Part shown: one piece after another, positions 1 to 12,231 of the stretch
Layout: each line of letters starts with the position of its first letter
Numbering within the stretch: position 1 is the stretch's first letter
Assembly (NCBI GenBank): GCA_028023455.1
Contig: JAQFVV010000014.1
Span: 3,971,336-4,035,335 of the forward strand
Source: Epiperipatus broadwayi
Lineage: Eukaryota > Onychophora > Udeonychophora > Euonychophora > Peripatidae
Direction of reading: 5' to 3'
Length of the DNA stretch: 64,000 nucleotides
Translations under genes and position numbers: made by a program
Notes under the pieces: generated by a model
The model's input: only the letters and a program-made list of their open reading frames with translations
Database searches by the model: none
What the model was told of the DNA's origin: nothing

Positions 1-299
1 GTATTTAAAATCCTTAGTATAAATTTTAGAAATTAATAGGAATAGATGATGAAGTTATTTGGTGCTTATTTAAAGTAAGAATGTAGTTATGTATGTATAT
101 TTTTAGAATGCTTGGAAATCATATTTTTTCAAAAGTCCTCAATTGATTACGTTTGTCCATCACCCAAATAGTTTTGTATTGTTTGTGATACTTTAAGTAA
201 GTTTTTGGCATATACATTTTTTTATTATTAAGTGTAATTATGGAGGCCACTAATCTACATGTAGATCTGAAGCTAGTGATTTGGAAATTCTGAGAATGA

Positions 300-506
300 T
301 TCTCAAACAGTTTAGTAAAAAAATTTGGAAATATCGATAAGAATTTGGAAGAGCAAAAGGTAGAATTAAAAGATGAATTTAGCAATAAGCTCAATGCTTC
401 TAATAGGTTCAAAAAATTTGCATATGATTTAGATGTTAAGTTAAGACAATCTGAAGAAAGATTTAATGCTACATTTGAAGAATTAATTATTGTAATACTA
501 TTTTAA
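300..506 (+). pseudogene. Coiled-coil, possibly gag-like, coding fragment
   Basis: A 68-codon open frame runs from just after a TGA (297-299) to a TAA (504-506). It has no start codon, so it is a fragment. The peptide is rich in Glu, Lys, Asn and Asp, with hydrophobic residues at heptad-like spacing (for example NLEEQKVELKDEFSNKL, then LDVKLRQSEERFNATFEEL), the pattern of a two-stranded coiled coil. Such hydrophilic coiled coils occur in the N-terminal part of gag-like proteins of LTR retrotransposons and in many cytoskeletal proteins, so the origin is inferred and not shown. The open minus-strand frame over 119-412 is a shadow of this. No splice sites stand out. Confidence 0.4.
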
Positions 507-2458
507 AATATTTTTGTTTTCAAACTAAAAAGACATTCTAAGAGTATATATTGTCAGAAATGCTGGTCTATGATAAGTAATCTCAATAATTACTCAATAA
601 TTCTAAAAGTATAAACTTGAGTGCATCAATAATTATTGTGTTTGATATAACTTCATAAAACTATGTCAATAAACAAAGAGTATAAATAAGTCCATGGCTT
701 GAAATTGAATTTCTTTTCTTATTGGTTGTTTCCACATATGATGTATCTTTTACAGTTTAATCAGTATAATGCATTAAGCATTTTTTTTAAAAAAAGAAGT
801 GAAATATTTATATTTGGGAATGTATATTATGGATAACAAGAGAGAAAAGTCTGACATTTATTCCCAGGATATAATGTAAATTTTGAGAGGCTTTTTAAAA
901 CAACAAGAAGATGATTCCAAGAGTTTTATCATAGGAATTTACAATGTTTGCTTATCAATCTACATATATAATTGCTAAGGCATAAAATTAATAATTTACT
1001 AAGGATTTAAATTATACAAATTGCTAAATAGAATGACTATTTTCTGAAAGAATGGTAAAACTTTTTGACCTACTACATTGTGTTATAATATGTTTAATGC
1101 CAGTTAATGAAATGATTTAAATTATAAAATGTTAATAAAGTGTTCAATATGAATCTATATATGTGTTTATAGCATACAGTGCCTATGAATTATTAATAAA
1201 TTAATGGGTAAAATCATAATTATTCCAAAATGGAAAATTTTAATAGCTGAAATGTTAGATAAAACCAACCATAGGAATTAATATCTGTCAACATTCATAC
1301 TTCACATAAATGTCTATAAAATAAAAAATTATGAGGATACCTATGATAACTTTCAATGTAATAATAATTAAAAGGATTAATATACCATAATAACTTGTTG
1401 GAAAATACTAGTCCTTGGTTTAAAGAAATAAATTTCAAACATTATGCTTTCTTTGTTGGATTGCTGCATTCTAATTATTGGACTCATTTAATGAATTATA
1501 TTTTTGAACTTCATTAAAGAAATCTAAAGTACAATGAACATTTGTCATTATTTGCAGATTGTTTGTTTTATTTATAGTTTAATATTACATTTATGATTAA
1601 AGGGTTTAATTTTAATGTATGTTTTGTATGTGAATGAATATTTGAATGGAAAATTAATTAAAGGAAAATTGCAATAATTAAGCAAATTTTTGGCTTAATA
1701 ACTTGTTTATGTCTTCTCAGTATTTTTTTTGGTGCACAGACTGTAACAAGTTAGAATTTATTTTATAGTTATATACTTATTTATTCAAAATTAGTATATA
1801 GTTGAGTATTTCCCTCTGACTTTGGAATGAGTATTTTGTTTAGCATCACTTAATAGTTTGAACACATACAGCATCATATAGCATTTTAATTTTTATATTA
1901 TATTTCATACATATTTAGATTATTTAGTTAGTAGTATTTTAAGTTCTTGATAACATTCTTTTATTTTATTTTTTTAATTATACTGGTATAAATTAGGGAT
2001 TGGAATCCAGAACATATAAAATGAATCTTTCATTTTTTTTGGTTCAATATCTTTTTAATTATTATAAATTTTGAATCTGCATTTAATTTTGAAGAGTCTC
2101 TATATTTTGGATATTCTGCACTGTTATAATTTTGACAATTCATGAGTCACATTAAAGTGTTTTTTGTATCTTACTTAATTTTCACTCTGTGATAAATTAA
2201 TACCTCAATTTGGGTACATAATAGTGTTATTCACATTGCTCTCATATTATATCAGTTCAATATATATACAAATAATTAGTAGTATCCTTTAATATCTTTA
2301 CCTGATAGTACACTTAAATACTATTATTAAATGTTCTATTAAATTAAGTTTCATATTTATAAAAAATAATAGAATTCAAAATTTGCTTATGTCCAGCTTC
2401 TACTTATAACTTTTAAGACATCTAACTATTTTGTTAGCAAGTAAATCATCACTTTGAA
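507..2458. other. AT-rich noncoding DNA
   Basis: No open frame, RNA gene or organised repeat could be supported on either strand. It holds short A or T runs and many stop codons in all frames, as expected of intron or intergenic DNA here. Confidence 0.6.
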
Positions 2459-2848
2459 CTATTATCAATCCATTACAGAATGAAGGAATATCTAAATTTA
2501 ATCACTCTCTTCTCCACATCACAACCAGAAAACTTCCTCATTTTAACCATTTAGCTCACAAGTGACTTTTCTCTAAATTTTTAAAATGTTTTGTGATCCA
2601 GTTTAAAACTTTAATTATGCATCTCTTACACCCATTTTAGTAATATTTTCAGATCAATTCCATTTTAAGCTCTTAATTCTTTTAATGAAGTATCTGTTTG
2701 TTCTCTTACCCACATGTTTTGGCATTTGATTATTTTTATTACCCAAAATGTATATCCCAATACTTTGTAAAATGATATGACATATTTGCATTTCTTTTGC
2801 ATTAAGTTTCCAAGTCTCAGATCTCATGAATAAAAATTTATAAATCAC
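2459..2848 (-). pseudogene. Decayed LINE reverse-transcriptase C-terminus, copy 1
   Basis: On the minus strand a 64-codon frame begins near 2848 and contains RSETWKLNAK, then KRTNRYFIKRIKSLKWN. This is the conserved tail of a widespread non-LTR retrotransposon polyprotein (consensus SETW.L, then IREQT...D...RIK.LKW.WAGH). The frame then breaks, but DNA similarity continues to about 2459, where the sequence ends like the copy at 2983-3180 (plus-strand wording 'tatcaatcc' followed by a variant of 'actgcaggatgaagg'). The enzyme would reverse-transcribe its own RNA at a nicked target site. This copy is 5'-truncated and carries stops, so it is dead. Family recognition rests on the conserved tail only. 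Confidence 0.7.
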
Positions 2849-2970
2849 ATGTATTAAAAAATTTTCTTTTTAAAAACACAGCATATTTCATCTTAATATT
2901 AAGTAATTTATATCAAAGACACTCCATCCAATTTTAATTTTATGATTAATTTCATTCATTATATTTCCAT
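2849..2970. other. Spacer between two LINE fragments
   Basis: Short AT-rich DNA between the two LINE 3' ends; nothing identified. Confidence 0.5.
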
Positions 2971-2982
2971 ATTGGTTAGATT

Positions 2983-3180
2983 CATCATCATCATCATCAT
3001 TATCAACCATTATCAATCCACTGCAGGATGAAGGTCTCTCCAAGTTTAATCCATCTTCTCCGATCTTTAGCTTCTCTTCTCCACATCACCCCTACACATT
3101 TTCTTATTTCATCCATCCATCTTACATGTGGTCTCCTTCTGGGTCTTTTACAATCTCTTGAAATCCAGTTTAAAATTTCA
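2983..3180 (-). mobile_element. 5'-truncated LINE insertion, copy 2, with target-site duplication
   Basis: The minus strand stays open for the last ~57 codons of the LINE polyprotein (RDCKRPRRRPHVRWMDEIRK, then a WRREAKDRRRW segment, ending ETFILQWIDNG and a TGA at 3005-3003). After the stop comes a short (TGA)n tail, the 3' terminus of the element. The insertion is flanked by a perfect 12-bp direct repeat, attggttagatt, at 2971-2982 and 3181-3192. That identifies a target-primed, severely 5'-truncated insertion. The uninterrupted frame and perfect duplication suggest it is younger than the copies at 2.46 and 47.5 kb. It belongs to the same family as both. Confidence 0.85.
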
Positions 3181-3192
3181 ATTGGTTAGATT

Positions 3193-6100
3193 ATTAATAT
3201 AAATTAAAAAAACATGTCTTCAGGATAAACAAAGTTAAGAACAATATAATAAATGGTTTTTAAATTATATAAAACATGTAAAATATTAAATACATAATAT
3301 AACAAATCTAAGTGATTATAGTTTAAAGTCAAACATAAAAATGGTATGCTACCTTATATTAAAGTGTTATTTTATTCACACAAATATCACTATGAAGCTA
3401 TATATTGTTTAATAATTCTTTTTGTAAAAAACATATTATGATTGTTTTCTGTCCTTAATATTATTTATACATCCACAATTTATTTTAATATACTTCTTTG
3501 TGTGAGATTTCCTGTGATGATCATTTTGTTTCATAATGTTTTTCAGCACATATTTTTTCTGATTCAAACCACAAACAATCTTATTCTTTATAATTTTCAA
3601 TTAATTTAACCTATTCTTAAAGCTAATTCTATTCACTCTCCTTTCCAAACTAAAACCAGGATCTTTATATATGAATCAGATATGCACACTAAATCAGAAG
3701 TTCAGAAATAAATAAAATATTATTCTTAAAGATTTCAACATTTCTAATATTGATATCATTACCTATTGTAGGCTAACATGGCTTGCGCATTCAATATTCT
3801 CAAAAATAAAATAAAAAAAACATATGTTAATGTTAAGAAACTCAATTATGGAATTTTTCGAATGTATAAAATTTCAAGTTGAATTTCTTCTCTTGTAACA
3901 AAACTTGAAGAATGAAGCAAAAGCATTCCTAGTATACAATTACTGTATCTTAATATTTGCAATAAATTGTAAGATATGAAATAACATGGAGTCCAATACA
4001 AGCCATGTTTATTCTTACTTTGATCATTCTAGACAGAATCAGTCATTTAAATGTTGAAGAGATTCATAAAATAGTTGATGGTAATCATGAAAAGCTTATT
4101 AAATATAATTTTCTGAATCTTGTTTAGTTTTTATTACAAGATAATTCAGGGTAAATTTTTTTGCAAACTGATCAATGATTCTGTCATCTGAAAGCATGAC
4201 AAATACATTTTATTAAAGGGTTTAATTGGATGTCTATGGATTGATAGGGTTGAGAATTCATTTTGATTTAGACAAATGTACACAGGATAGAAAACTTTAA
4301 AAAAGCTAAAATATTGATTAAAGAAAAAAATCTGTTTTAAATTGTATAATTTTATCTAAATTAGAAACAATAGTTTAGATTTACCCATGTCTAGAAAAGC
4401 TGTTACCTTTTTAAATCTTAGCATCATTCTCTGCAGTTTTAAGGTAATGTGACAATGCATTAGAAAACTGTCCTTAGCTCAGAAGTTGTTTATTTATATA
4501 TTTAAATGTTTCTTAATATTCATATCTCCATCAACAATATGAAAATCTCATTAAAATAACTATACTAGCAAAATAAAGTGATAAACAATGGACATTTTTG
4601 CATTGGAAGATTCTTGGTTGCTCTTTTTTACTAGAAATAGATCTCTCAGTTATGAGATTTAACTTTGAAAATAGGGGACTGCAACATAATAAAGAAGATA
4701 TAGAAAAAATGATTCAGTTAAAAATAATATATTATACTATAGTAAAATGGTATACTACATTTATTGTTATTACTTTGCAAATCTTTTTTTTTATTATTAT
4801 GTTAGTAAGTATTTACATTTTGCCTCAAATTTTATAAAATATCAAATCAAAAAGATAATTGCTTCTACATTTCAAAAGTTAATTGTAAATTCTACAAATC
4901 ATCAAATCTTATATTAACATTAGAATACGTTAACTTCTAATAAAAAACAACATTTTTTTTCCTGAAAAGTTTCTAAATGTTTTCTTAACCAACACTAATC
5001 TAAAACAGCTTAATGACAATAACATACACATGTTTATTCAATACAACTGATAGATGACAATTATAATAAAACATTATTTAAATAGTATATGTAATGTAAC
5101 ATTTTAACTGATACCGATTAGCAGCTTTTTAAAAAAAATATTAAATAAAAGATGTTACGTTTTCATTTCTTCCTATATTGATTTAAGTCTCTTTTATCAT
5201 TTATAATAGTTGGTTATGTAGAAAAGTCTTAATTTCTTTAAATATTGGTAAATAAAATATTGCATATGATTAAGTTTTTATATAAACATATATTGTGAGT
5301 TAAATATGTTTTAAAGAAATATAAAAAAATTTAAATTATAATAAATGAATTTTCTTATTAGTACTATTATAATAAAAATCTTATTTAAATGTTTCACTTT
5401 AGTTGGTCTATTTAGTTATCAATTATTAAAAAAATAGTTTAGATAATTTAATATTTGTTTAATAAAATTGATAGTTTGAAGCTTAAAAAGAGTCAATTTA
5501 GAGTTTGCCATGTTTGGAGTAAATGTAATAAAGTTATTTCATGCTGTATAAAAATGGTCATTTAACTCTGTTAAATTTTTTAATTATTAATTTTTAAAAT
5601 AAATTGTTTGAAAGTAGTAGTTTATTAAATGCCACTTTAGGTAAGAGCGTTAAAATTAAAATTGTAAAGGTATTAAATATAACAGACTGAGATAAGTGTC
5701 AATTTTTATTGGTTTTTAGTGTTGATCCATAACTAATTTATTTCATTGTTGTAAATAATAGCTATCTTTAATGTACATGTGTATATTTTTTTAAAAAAAA
5801 TACTACATCAAATTAATTTTCAATATAAAAACCTTTTAATTAAAATAAAGTAAAAAAAAAATATAATGAAAGTAGTGTATTTGAATAAAAGAACATTTAA
5901 TTTGAAAATAAATGAATAATTTTATCTTAGTTAAAAATAATTTATTTAATAATTTTAATGAGAGTTAATAAAATTAATTATATGTTATGTAATGGTCTAG
6001 ATAGTTACATGGTTAGATCATCTGGATTGATAAAGTTCAAGGTCATATCAATTAAAAAGTTTAAAATGTTAGTAATTTACATATCATGACAAAATACTAG

Positions 6101-6381
6101 GATGGGATTGGTTTGGATACAGAAAATGCAGTGAGAAATCTTGATGTATGTGGTTGTGTAATAGAAATACACACACTATTATAATGAGATTTTATTCATT
6201 AATTTTAACTTCATTTTTAGTTTTGACTTAAATTGACTGATTGTATTTAACTATTATTATTTTTAAAAGGTTAATTTTAAAAAGTTTAATTTGTTAATAT
6301 CCCCATGTCTGAATAAGAGTCAATTAGTCATCCATTGCAATATTTCTCTTAAAGTAAATGTTTCAGCTGGTTTGTCAAACA
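3193..6381. other. AT-rich noncoding DNA
   Basis: No coding frame with recognisable content. The 79-codon open frame at 4598-4837 has no familiar motif, is strongly AT-driven and is not called as a gene. No organised repeat longer than homopolymer runs was seen. Confidence 0.55.
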
Positions 6382-6400
6382 ATATATTTTATGAAGATGT

Positions 6401-6472
6401 GGGAGGGGGGCCCCGTTGGGGGGGGTGGGGGTGGTCCCGGTCGATGCTATGACACTTAAAAAAAAAACATAT
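6401..6472 (+). mobile_element. Short retroposed insertion, G-rich, with poly(A) and 19-bp TSD
   Basis: A 72-bp insert sits between perfect 19-bp direct repeats (atatattttatgaagatgt) at 6382-6400 and 6473-6491. Its first ~36 bases are almost pure G/C, extreme in this AT-rich window. Then comes TCCCGGTCGATGC, a TATGACACTT stretch and an A tract. The TCCCGGTC(A/G)A(C/T)GC...TGACA...A(n) ending matches the end of the insertion at 9298-9381, so both are probably members of one tiny tRNA-derived SINE family. The G-rich run replaces the expected tRNA-like body and could be real or an assembly/base-calling artefact. Confidence 0.75.
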
Positions 6473-6491
6473 ATATATTTTATGAAGATGT

Positions 6492-9277
6492 TTAAAAAAC
6501 ATAGTAAGTTTCAAAAAAAGCAACAGAAAATAGTGCATATAAGGACAAGTATATTATATTATTTTTATATTTAAACATTAATCAACTTCTATCTTTTTGC
6601 TATATAATTATATTTGATAATTATCTACTCTTTTAATGAGTTATTAATATTAATTTAAATCACTCAAGAAATTATTATATTTATGCTAAATTAAACTATG
6701 AAAATAATAAACTCTTATCAAAGTATTGAAGTTATCAAAAACTGAAGAAGTGCCAATTATTTAAACTTATATTGTTAAACTATAATGAAAAATCAAGGCG
6801 TAAAATTCAACCTATTAAACGTATTAAAGGAAAGACTTTATTCAAGTACTTTCATATTAAAATGGATAAGATAACATTGAATTAACTTGGCTATTCATCT
6901 CAACTTTATTTATTTATCTATTCAAATAGTTTTACAAATTGCTTATTGCTTTAAATATATTGTCTTATGTTTAGAAAAGAAAGATTTAATTTAAGCTTGC
7001 ATCATCATAATTAATATTGCTAAAATATCAACTTATGATATGAAACTGCTCATTACTCCTTCAATTTTTATTGCCATTAGAAATGCATTGTAAAAAAACT
7101 ATATATTTTAATAATTTGTTGTCAGCTTTTGCTATTCATTTTTAAATTTGTTAAATTTCATTGTAAACACTTTTCAAAAATTTTATTTTAAATCCTCATA
7201 TTTGTGTTTTCTCTACTTTCATAAAAGACTATCTGATGCTGTATTATCCAAAAAAGATGATTAAAAAAAAGACTTGAACAAAAGATATAATTTTCTTTAA
7301 AAAAAAGAACAACTTTGATCTCAAAGTTGTTATATTTAACATATATAATTTTTTTGATTATATTTAAAATTATTTATAATTATGATTTACATAGTGTATA
7401 ATTAGGTATTGTATATTATTTTGAATATTATTTATGATATTACAAATATGCTTATAATGTCATGTTCAATAAACAGAACTAGTAAGTTGTATGGTAAAAG
7501 CATGCTATTATTCTAGAGTTTTTTAAATTATTGGTTAGATTTAAATAATTGATTGTACTCAAAGGCATAACAGGTTTTTTATGAATTTGATATAAGTATT
7601 TATAAATGAAAGTATTATAAATGTCAGCATGTGTGAGAAAATATATTAGATAGCTTATAAATTAAGTGCCATTGTTATGCAATGCATAACAATGATAGTC
7701 TTGTCAGTGTATACATATAATGTTAGACTGAGCGGATGAATTATGTGCCTTTTGTATGTATGTGTGAGATGTACAATTATTAATTTATTTACTATTATTA
7801 TAAGCTCCATGCCTCATATTATTAGTGTTGTTCCTTTAAGCAAATTTTAGTAGATGTTATATATTACTTTTATATGCATTTAGCCTCTCCCTGAGTGAGA
7901 ATGTTCCTCATTTATTTATCGGCACTGCCTATACAGAGTTATTGGGTGCTCATTCATATTTTTGCTAGTTCATATTTTCCTTATTTACTTTGCCTAGTAT
8001 TTCAGTATTAGAGCATCTTTTAGTATACTGCAAATATCTAAAGACATGTTTATCTTATATTTCATTATCAGCTCTGCTATAATTTTAAACTTAAAGTATA
8101 TTATAAGTTTTAAGCACCTGTATTTCTTTGCTACAGCAATGGTATCATTAGTATAGTATCAATATGTATTTATTATGTGTAATATTTATTGCTATTTTTT
8201 AAAAACTTATAATGTGTCTCCACATTGATTTTTCAAACTTGTTTTAGATCATGAAAAGTATTAAATATTTTACTAATGGCCTGGATATAGGGATATAAAT
8301 GTATTGTTGTTACTCTATGGGTACTATTTTTTGATATCAAGACTGCATTTGATAGATGGGAAAACTGTTGGCTAGTGAATATAACTTGTATTATAAATTT
8401 TTTTGGAATGATTTTAAGAAAGGTACACCTATGTAAAAAAAATTGTTAATATTTGTTATTATAACACAGTAGATTAAAAAAAGAATAATGCTTATTGCAA
8501 ATAAATATGGATTGTTATATGTTATGAATAAATATTTTTACTATTAATTAAATATATTTTGTTTCATTGTCATTATGACATCATTTCATGAACACATTCG
8601 TTTATCAGAAAATCTATTTTAAAAAAAAATTTCATTATTAATTATTTTAAAAGTACATTTCAATGGTCACATGAAGTTCATTTATTCATTTTGCTTATTA
8701 ATTATTCTACCTTCATTTTCAAAAGATAAATATTATATTATTTGCTTTTTTCAAATGCACTTAATATATAGTTAACATCATAAAATATACCCTTATTGCC
8801 TTCTGCATTATACTATATTATTGCCTATAAAAAATTGCATCAGAAGTGTTTTATAGTTAGTAAAAATGAAATAATTATATTTAAATAACTTTAGAGTATC
8901 TAGAAATGTTTTTCAATTTAGTAGTCATGTATTATTTAAATATTTGAATATTTTATTATTATGTTGTTTCATTAAAAAATTATTTAGCACTGATCTCTAT
9001 ATTATATTTTGTAACAGCTTTCTCACATGGCACAACATCCCAACAGAAAAATATTAGTATAGAGGTTATAAAAACATAGCAGAGAGAAAAAAAATGATCC
9101 TTCAAAATAAAAAAGCTATGAATTTAAAGGGTAGAACAAATAATAGAAGTTTTTGAAAAGTTGACTAGTTTAAAATATGAAAGTAGCCTTTTAACAAGTT
9201 ACTAATGATATAAAAAATATTTTTATCATACAAAAGCACATATTTCTTTTATGGCTGACTGGGGGGAAAAAGGAATC
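6492..9277. other. AT-rich noncoding DNA with small hairpins
   Basis: No gene is supported. Two perfect short inverted repeats stand out: 7308-7331 (11-bp arms, 2-nt loop) and 7670-7694 (11-bp arms CATTGTTATGC/GCATAACAATG, 3-nt loop). Nothing links them to a terminator or RNA gene. Confidence 0.5.
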
Positions 9278-9401
9278 AAAAATACTGATAAAGGAGTCAA
9301 GCATTGGTGGCCTAGTGGTTAGCATAGCTGCCTTCCAAGAAGCTGGCCTGCTTCCCGGTCAACGCATTTGACATATAAGAAAAAAATACTGATACAGGAA
9401 T
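9278..9401 (+). mobile_element. tRNA-Gly-derived short SINE with flanking duplication
   Basis: Direct repeats of 20 bp, 18 identical, flank the insert (9278-9297, aaaaatactgataaaggagt; 9382-9401, differing at two bases). Between them lies a tRNA-like head (9301-9365), then a short ATTTGACATATAAG segment and an A-rich tail. The structure is that of a retroposed RNA polymerase III transcript. The ending is shared with the insertion at 6401-6472. Confidence 0.75.
9301..9365 (+). pseudogene. tRNA-Gly(UCC)-like sequence, T arm deleted
   Basis: The sequence matches the animal tRNA-Gly(UCC) pattern from memory: acceptor GCATTGG, an A-box-like GGCCTAGTGGTTAGC, then anticodon stem GCTGC, loop CTTCCAA (anticodon TCC at 9334-9336) and 3' stem GAAGC with one mismatch. 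The T arm has lost about eight bases including the GGTTCGA B box, leaving CTTCCCGGTC. The 3' acceptor strand CAACGC still pairs with the 5' strand apart from one mismatch. It cannot be a working tRNA, and it sits inside a flanking duplication, so it is the head of a SINE or a retropseudogene. Confidence 0.7.
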
Positions 9402-10859
9402 GAATTACTGAAAGGTGTATTATTTCTAATCATATTTTTTCCAAAAAACAAAAAATATCGTTTTCAAGTGACATTGTAATATAAAATTGTAACTATTAAA
9501 CGAACACAGTATATCTAGAAAAAAATAAGAAAAGTATTATAAATTAATATCACTCAGTATCAATATTTTAAATGTTAATGTAAAGTAATAATGAATTTTC
9601 AAAATTAGCTACTTTTGCATAATAAAAAATTAATCAGACACTTTCAAATAATTAATGAAGAATTAATCAAATAATTAATGAAGAATTATCAATATTAACA
9701 TAGTTTTTCTTTAATAATAATTGTAAAAGAAAACTTCTTAATATAATTCTGTAATTTCTTATTGCTATATCCGTCAGTACATCGTTTGATTCATTCTTCA
9801 ATCTGTCAATCTATGTATTTATCTTTCTTCCCTCTCCTCTCTCTATTTATCTATCTATTAATTTACATATAGGTCTACACACTTTATATATACATATCCT
9901 CAATAATAAAATAACTAAATATATTTATGTAATGAAAAATTGCATGTCTAAATATGCAACCTATTATTAATATGTCATATAATGAATGACTTTCTTCAGA
10001 AACTAAGGTCAAGAAAAGCAGCTATCTATTTAGATACATTTTCCTTTTTTATATACAAAATATGAATAAAGGTATATGGTTTCTTAAAATAATTTTGGAA
10101 ATGTTTTAGCTAGAATAAATTTCATCCAAAACTTTGAATTAATTTTGTAATGTCTTAACATATTTATTGCATCAGTGTAAGATATCCTCATTAATTAATC
10201 CATTTCACTACTACTCATTAATGACCATATATTGGAGAATGATAGATATAGTTATATTAAAAAAAATATTACACATGCCATGTGTGTGTGTATATATATA
10301 TATATATTGAAACAGACAGATCGAAGAATCGATCTTAGTTTCATGGTTGTCATTTAAGAACGGTAATTCTAAACCACTATTTACCCGCAATGAGACTTTT
10401 TCTATTCCAAGCCACATAAATTTTAAGTTATTTAGTTTGTGTTTGTTTAAAAAGAATTTAATGTAAAGAGTATGAGTATAAATGTCACAAATCATGATGA
10501 ATAATATTCGTGTGTGTGTGGTTTGTGGATTTATATTAGCTCAATTTAAAAGTTGCAATTGCGTGGATATTTTCTTTAAATTTTAATTTTGCAAATTATA
10601 CAAAGTCATTTAAAAATGCTGATCAAAAGTCACATTCCTTTGATCAGTATTTGTAATCAAAATCTTACTTGTACAAAAGGTATACAATAATTAATTTGTA
10701 CTTTGATAAATTAAGATAATGAATTTATATTTTGTATTCACGAATTCCGATGTAATTGTTTTGTCAATTTAGAATCATGTATTAAATTTAAAAATAAATG
10801 AAAACCGAACAATGGAAATGAGAAACGTAGAACTCTTATCAAGAAAGGCAAATGCTATT
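9402..10859. other. AT-rich noncoding DNA with simple repeats
   Basis: Contains a 24-bp direct duplication near 9646-9690, a CT/TCTA-rich tract near 9815-9860, a TG/TA dinucleotide run at 10276-10307 and an inverted repeat CTGATCAAA/TTTGATCAG near 10619-10647. The 94-codon minus frame at 10211-10495 spans the dinucleotide repeat and has no recognisable content. Confidence 0.5.
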
Positions 10860-11280
10860 GTATAGTCAAAAATTAGATATTGCTGGAGGCCGGAAAATCA
10901 AAGGAGGCGGAGTCATGAACTAAACTAGAGCAGAGAGGTCAACCATAGCCATCAGAGAGGACACTCTAACTTTTGACTTGGCTGTGCTTAGATCATCTCG
11001 AGCTACAGCAAAGTAGTTGATCCAGAGAAATCACTTCAACCGTTATTAAGAAGTCGCCCGGTAAACTGCAATAATGATGGGCTAAGTCCAAGAAGCTGAT
11101 CCCTGTTCTGCCAATTTAAATCTTTCGTACCACTGATCTGTAATGTTTTCCGTGTTTCCAGTCTTCCAAATTCCAATATTTAAATTAACCATGCCGTTCT
11201 AAGAAATTCAAAATGCGCGCCTACGTTCTTCATACATATCACCGCAAGAAGAAAAGCCGGACGAAGAAAGAATGGTAACT
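10860..11280 (+). promoter_or_regulatory. GC-richer island, candidate promoter and first exon
   Basis: GC and CpG content rise sharply over the AT-rich background (examples: GGCCGG near 10890, GGAGGCGGAG near 10905, TCGCCCGG near 11054, GCGCGCC near 11215). Near its end, an ATG at 11213 in good context (AAAATGC) opens a short basic frame (MRAYVLHTYHRKKKSRTKKE) that reaches ATG|GTAACT at 11272-11280, an acceptable 5' splice donor. A short upstream ORF (ATG at 11191, three codons then stop) precedes it. This is what a promoter plus first exon of an unidentified plus-strand gene would look like, but no downstream exon was found. It could equally be an old GC-rich repeat. Confidence 0.3.
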
Positions 11281-11964
11281 TTTGTTACATGAACTTTTAA
11301 CTTTCCTCTCAGTAATAATTTTAAATTTAATCTGTTAACCTAATTAATTGCATGTAAATTTCTTGTTTTCCATTTGAAAATGTTACCCAAAAACCTGTCA
11401 GTAAATTTCTTCTCTAATATTTCTATGCTCTAGTCTTTAGATAATAATTATCAATATTTGTGCCTACTAATAATCCATTTGTGAATACATTTATATTTTT
11501 ACTATTACTTATTTTACAAACAAACGATGCCAATAATAATATTTCTCAACTCTCATTAAAGTCAGTAAAGTTTATCTCAGAATATTTATTATATTCATTT
11601 TAAAAGTAATTTTCCTTTATCGAACTAAAAATTGTTTCATTTATGTTGAGTTGAGAAATATTCAAGTATTTTTATTGTTTCTTTTACTTTGTCATGATAT
11701 TATAATCTACACTCCAAATCTCAAATACTTAAAATAGGCTAACATTTTATTATATTTTTTTTATATATTATTACGGAGTAATAATAATAAGTGAATATTT
11801 TATTGCTATTATTACCTTCCGAACAATCTGGGGAGTTATGGGTTTCAGAGTGAAATTAATTAATTGTTACTTTTGCGATCGTTTGATTTCACCATGTTAT
11901 TATTGAATAGTTATATCAGGCTGTTGCGTAGAACATTTACGGATAGATAAAATGGTTTATATAA
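11281..11964. other. AT-rich DNA between GC-richer islands
   Basis: Possible intron if the island to the left is a first exon. No coding frame or repeat was recognised. Confidence 0.4.
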
Positions 11965-12231
11965 TTTCGTTTTAAAATCCACTTCCGATCACTCTTCCTC
12001 GATGTTACTGTGGCAATGCCTTTACCTTCGCCTAAGTTGGCGTCTCATTTTACTACCAGTTGGAGAGAAAGAAATTCTTCTCCAGGTAATCTCTTGGATC
12101 ACCGGGGTTCGAAAATGATCCCGGCTGGTTGTAGTGTCTCGGATCTACTTGGGGGCATTAAGACTTGTCAAAGTACAAGCCGCCCTGTATTCCGCCCATG
12201 CACCGCAAGTTATTATTGTAGTGTACCTTAA
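11965..12231 (+). other. GC-richer open segment of unknown nature
   Basis: A frame stays open for 88 codons from just after a TAA (11962-11964) to a TAA ending at 12231. There is no in-frame ATG before 12016, where AMPLPSPKLASHF begins. GC is near half and CpG is frequent, unlike the flanks. The peptide, Ser/Pro/Arg rich, resembles no family I know. Internal splice-like signals exist (CTCCAG|GTAATC near 12080), and GGGGTTCGAAAATGATCCC near 12104-12122 looks like a Pol III B box with inverted flanks. It may be an exon, a CpG-rich regulatory stretch or an old SINE. Confidence 0.25.

Noticed and set aside
119-412. 97-codon minus-strand ORF
   Set aside because: Antisense shadow of the coiled-coil coding fragment on plus; Phe/Ser/Leu composition is that of a reversed Lys/Glu-rich frame.
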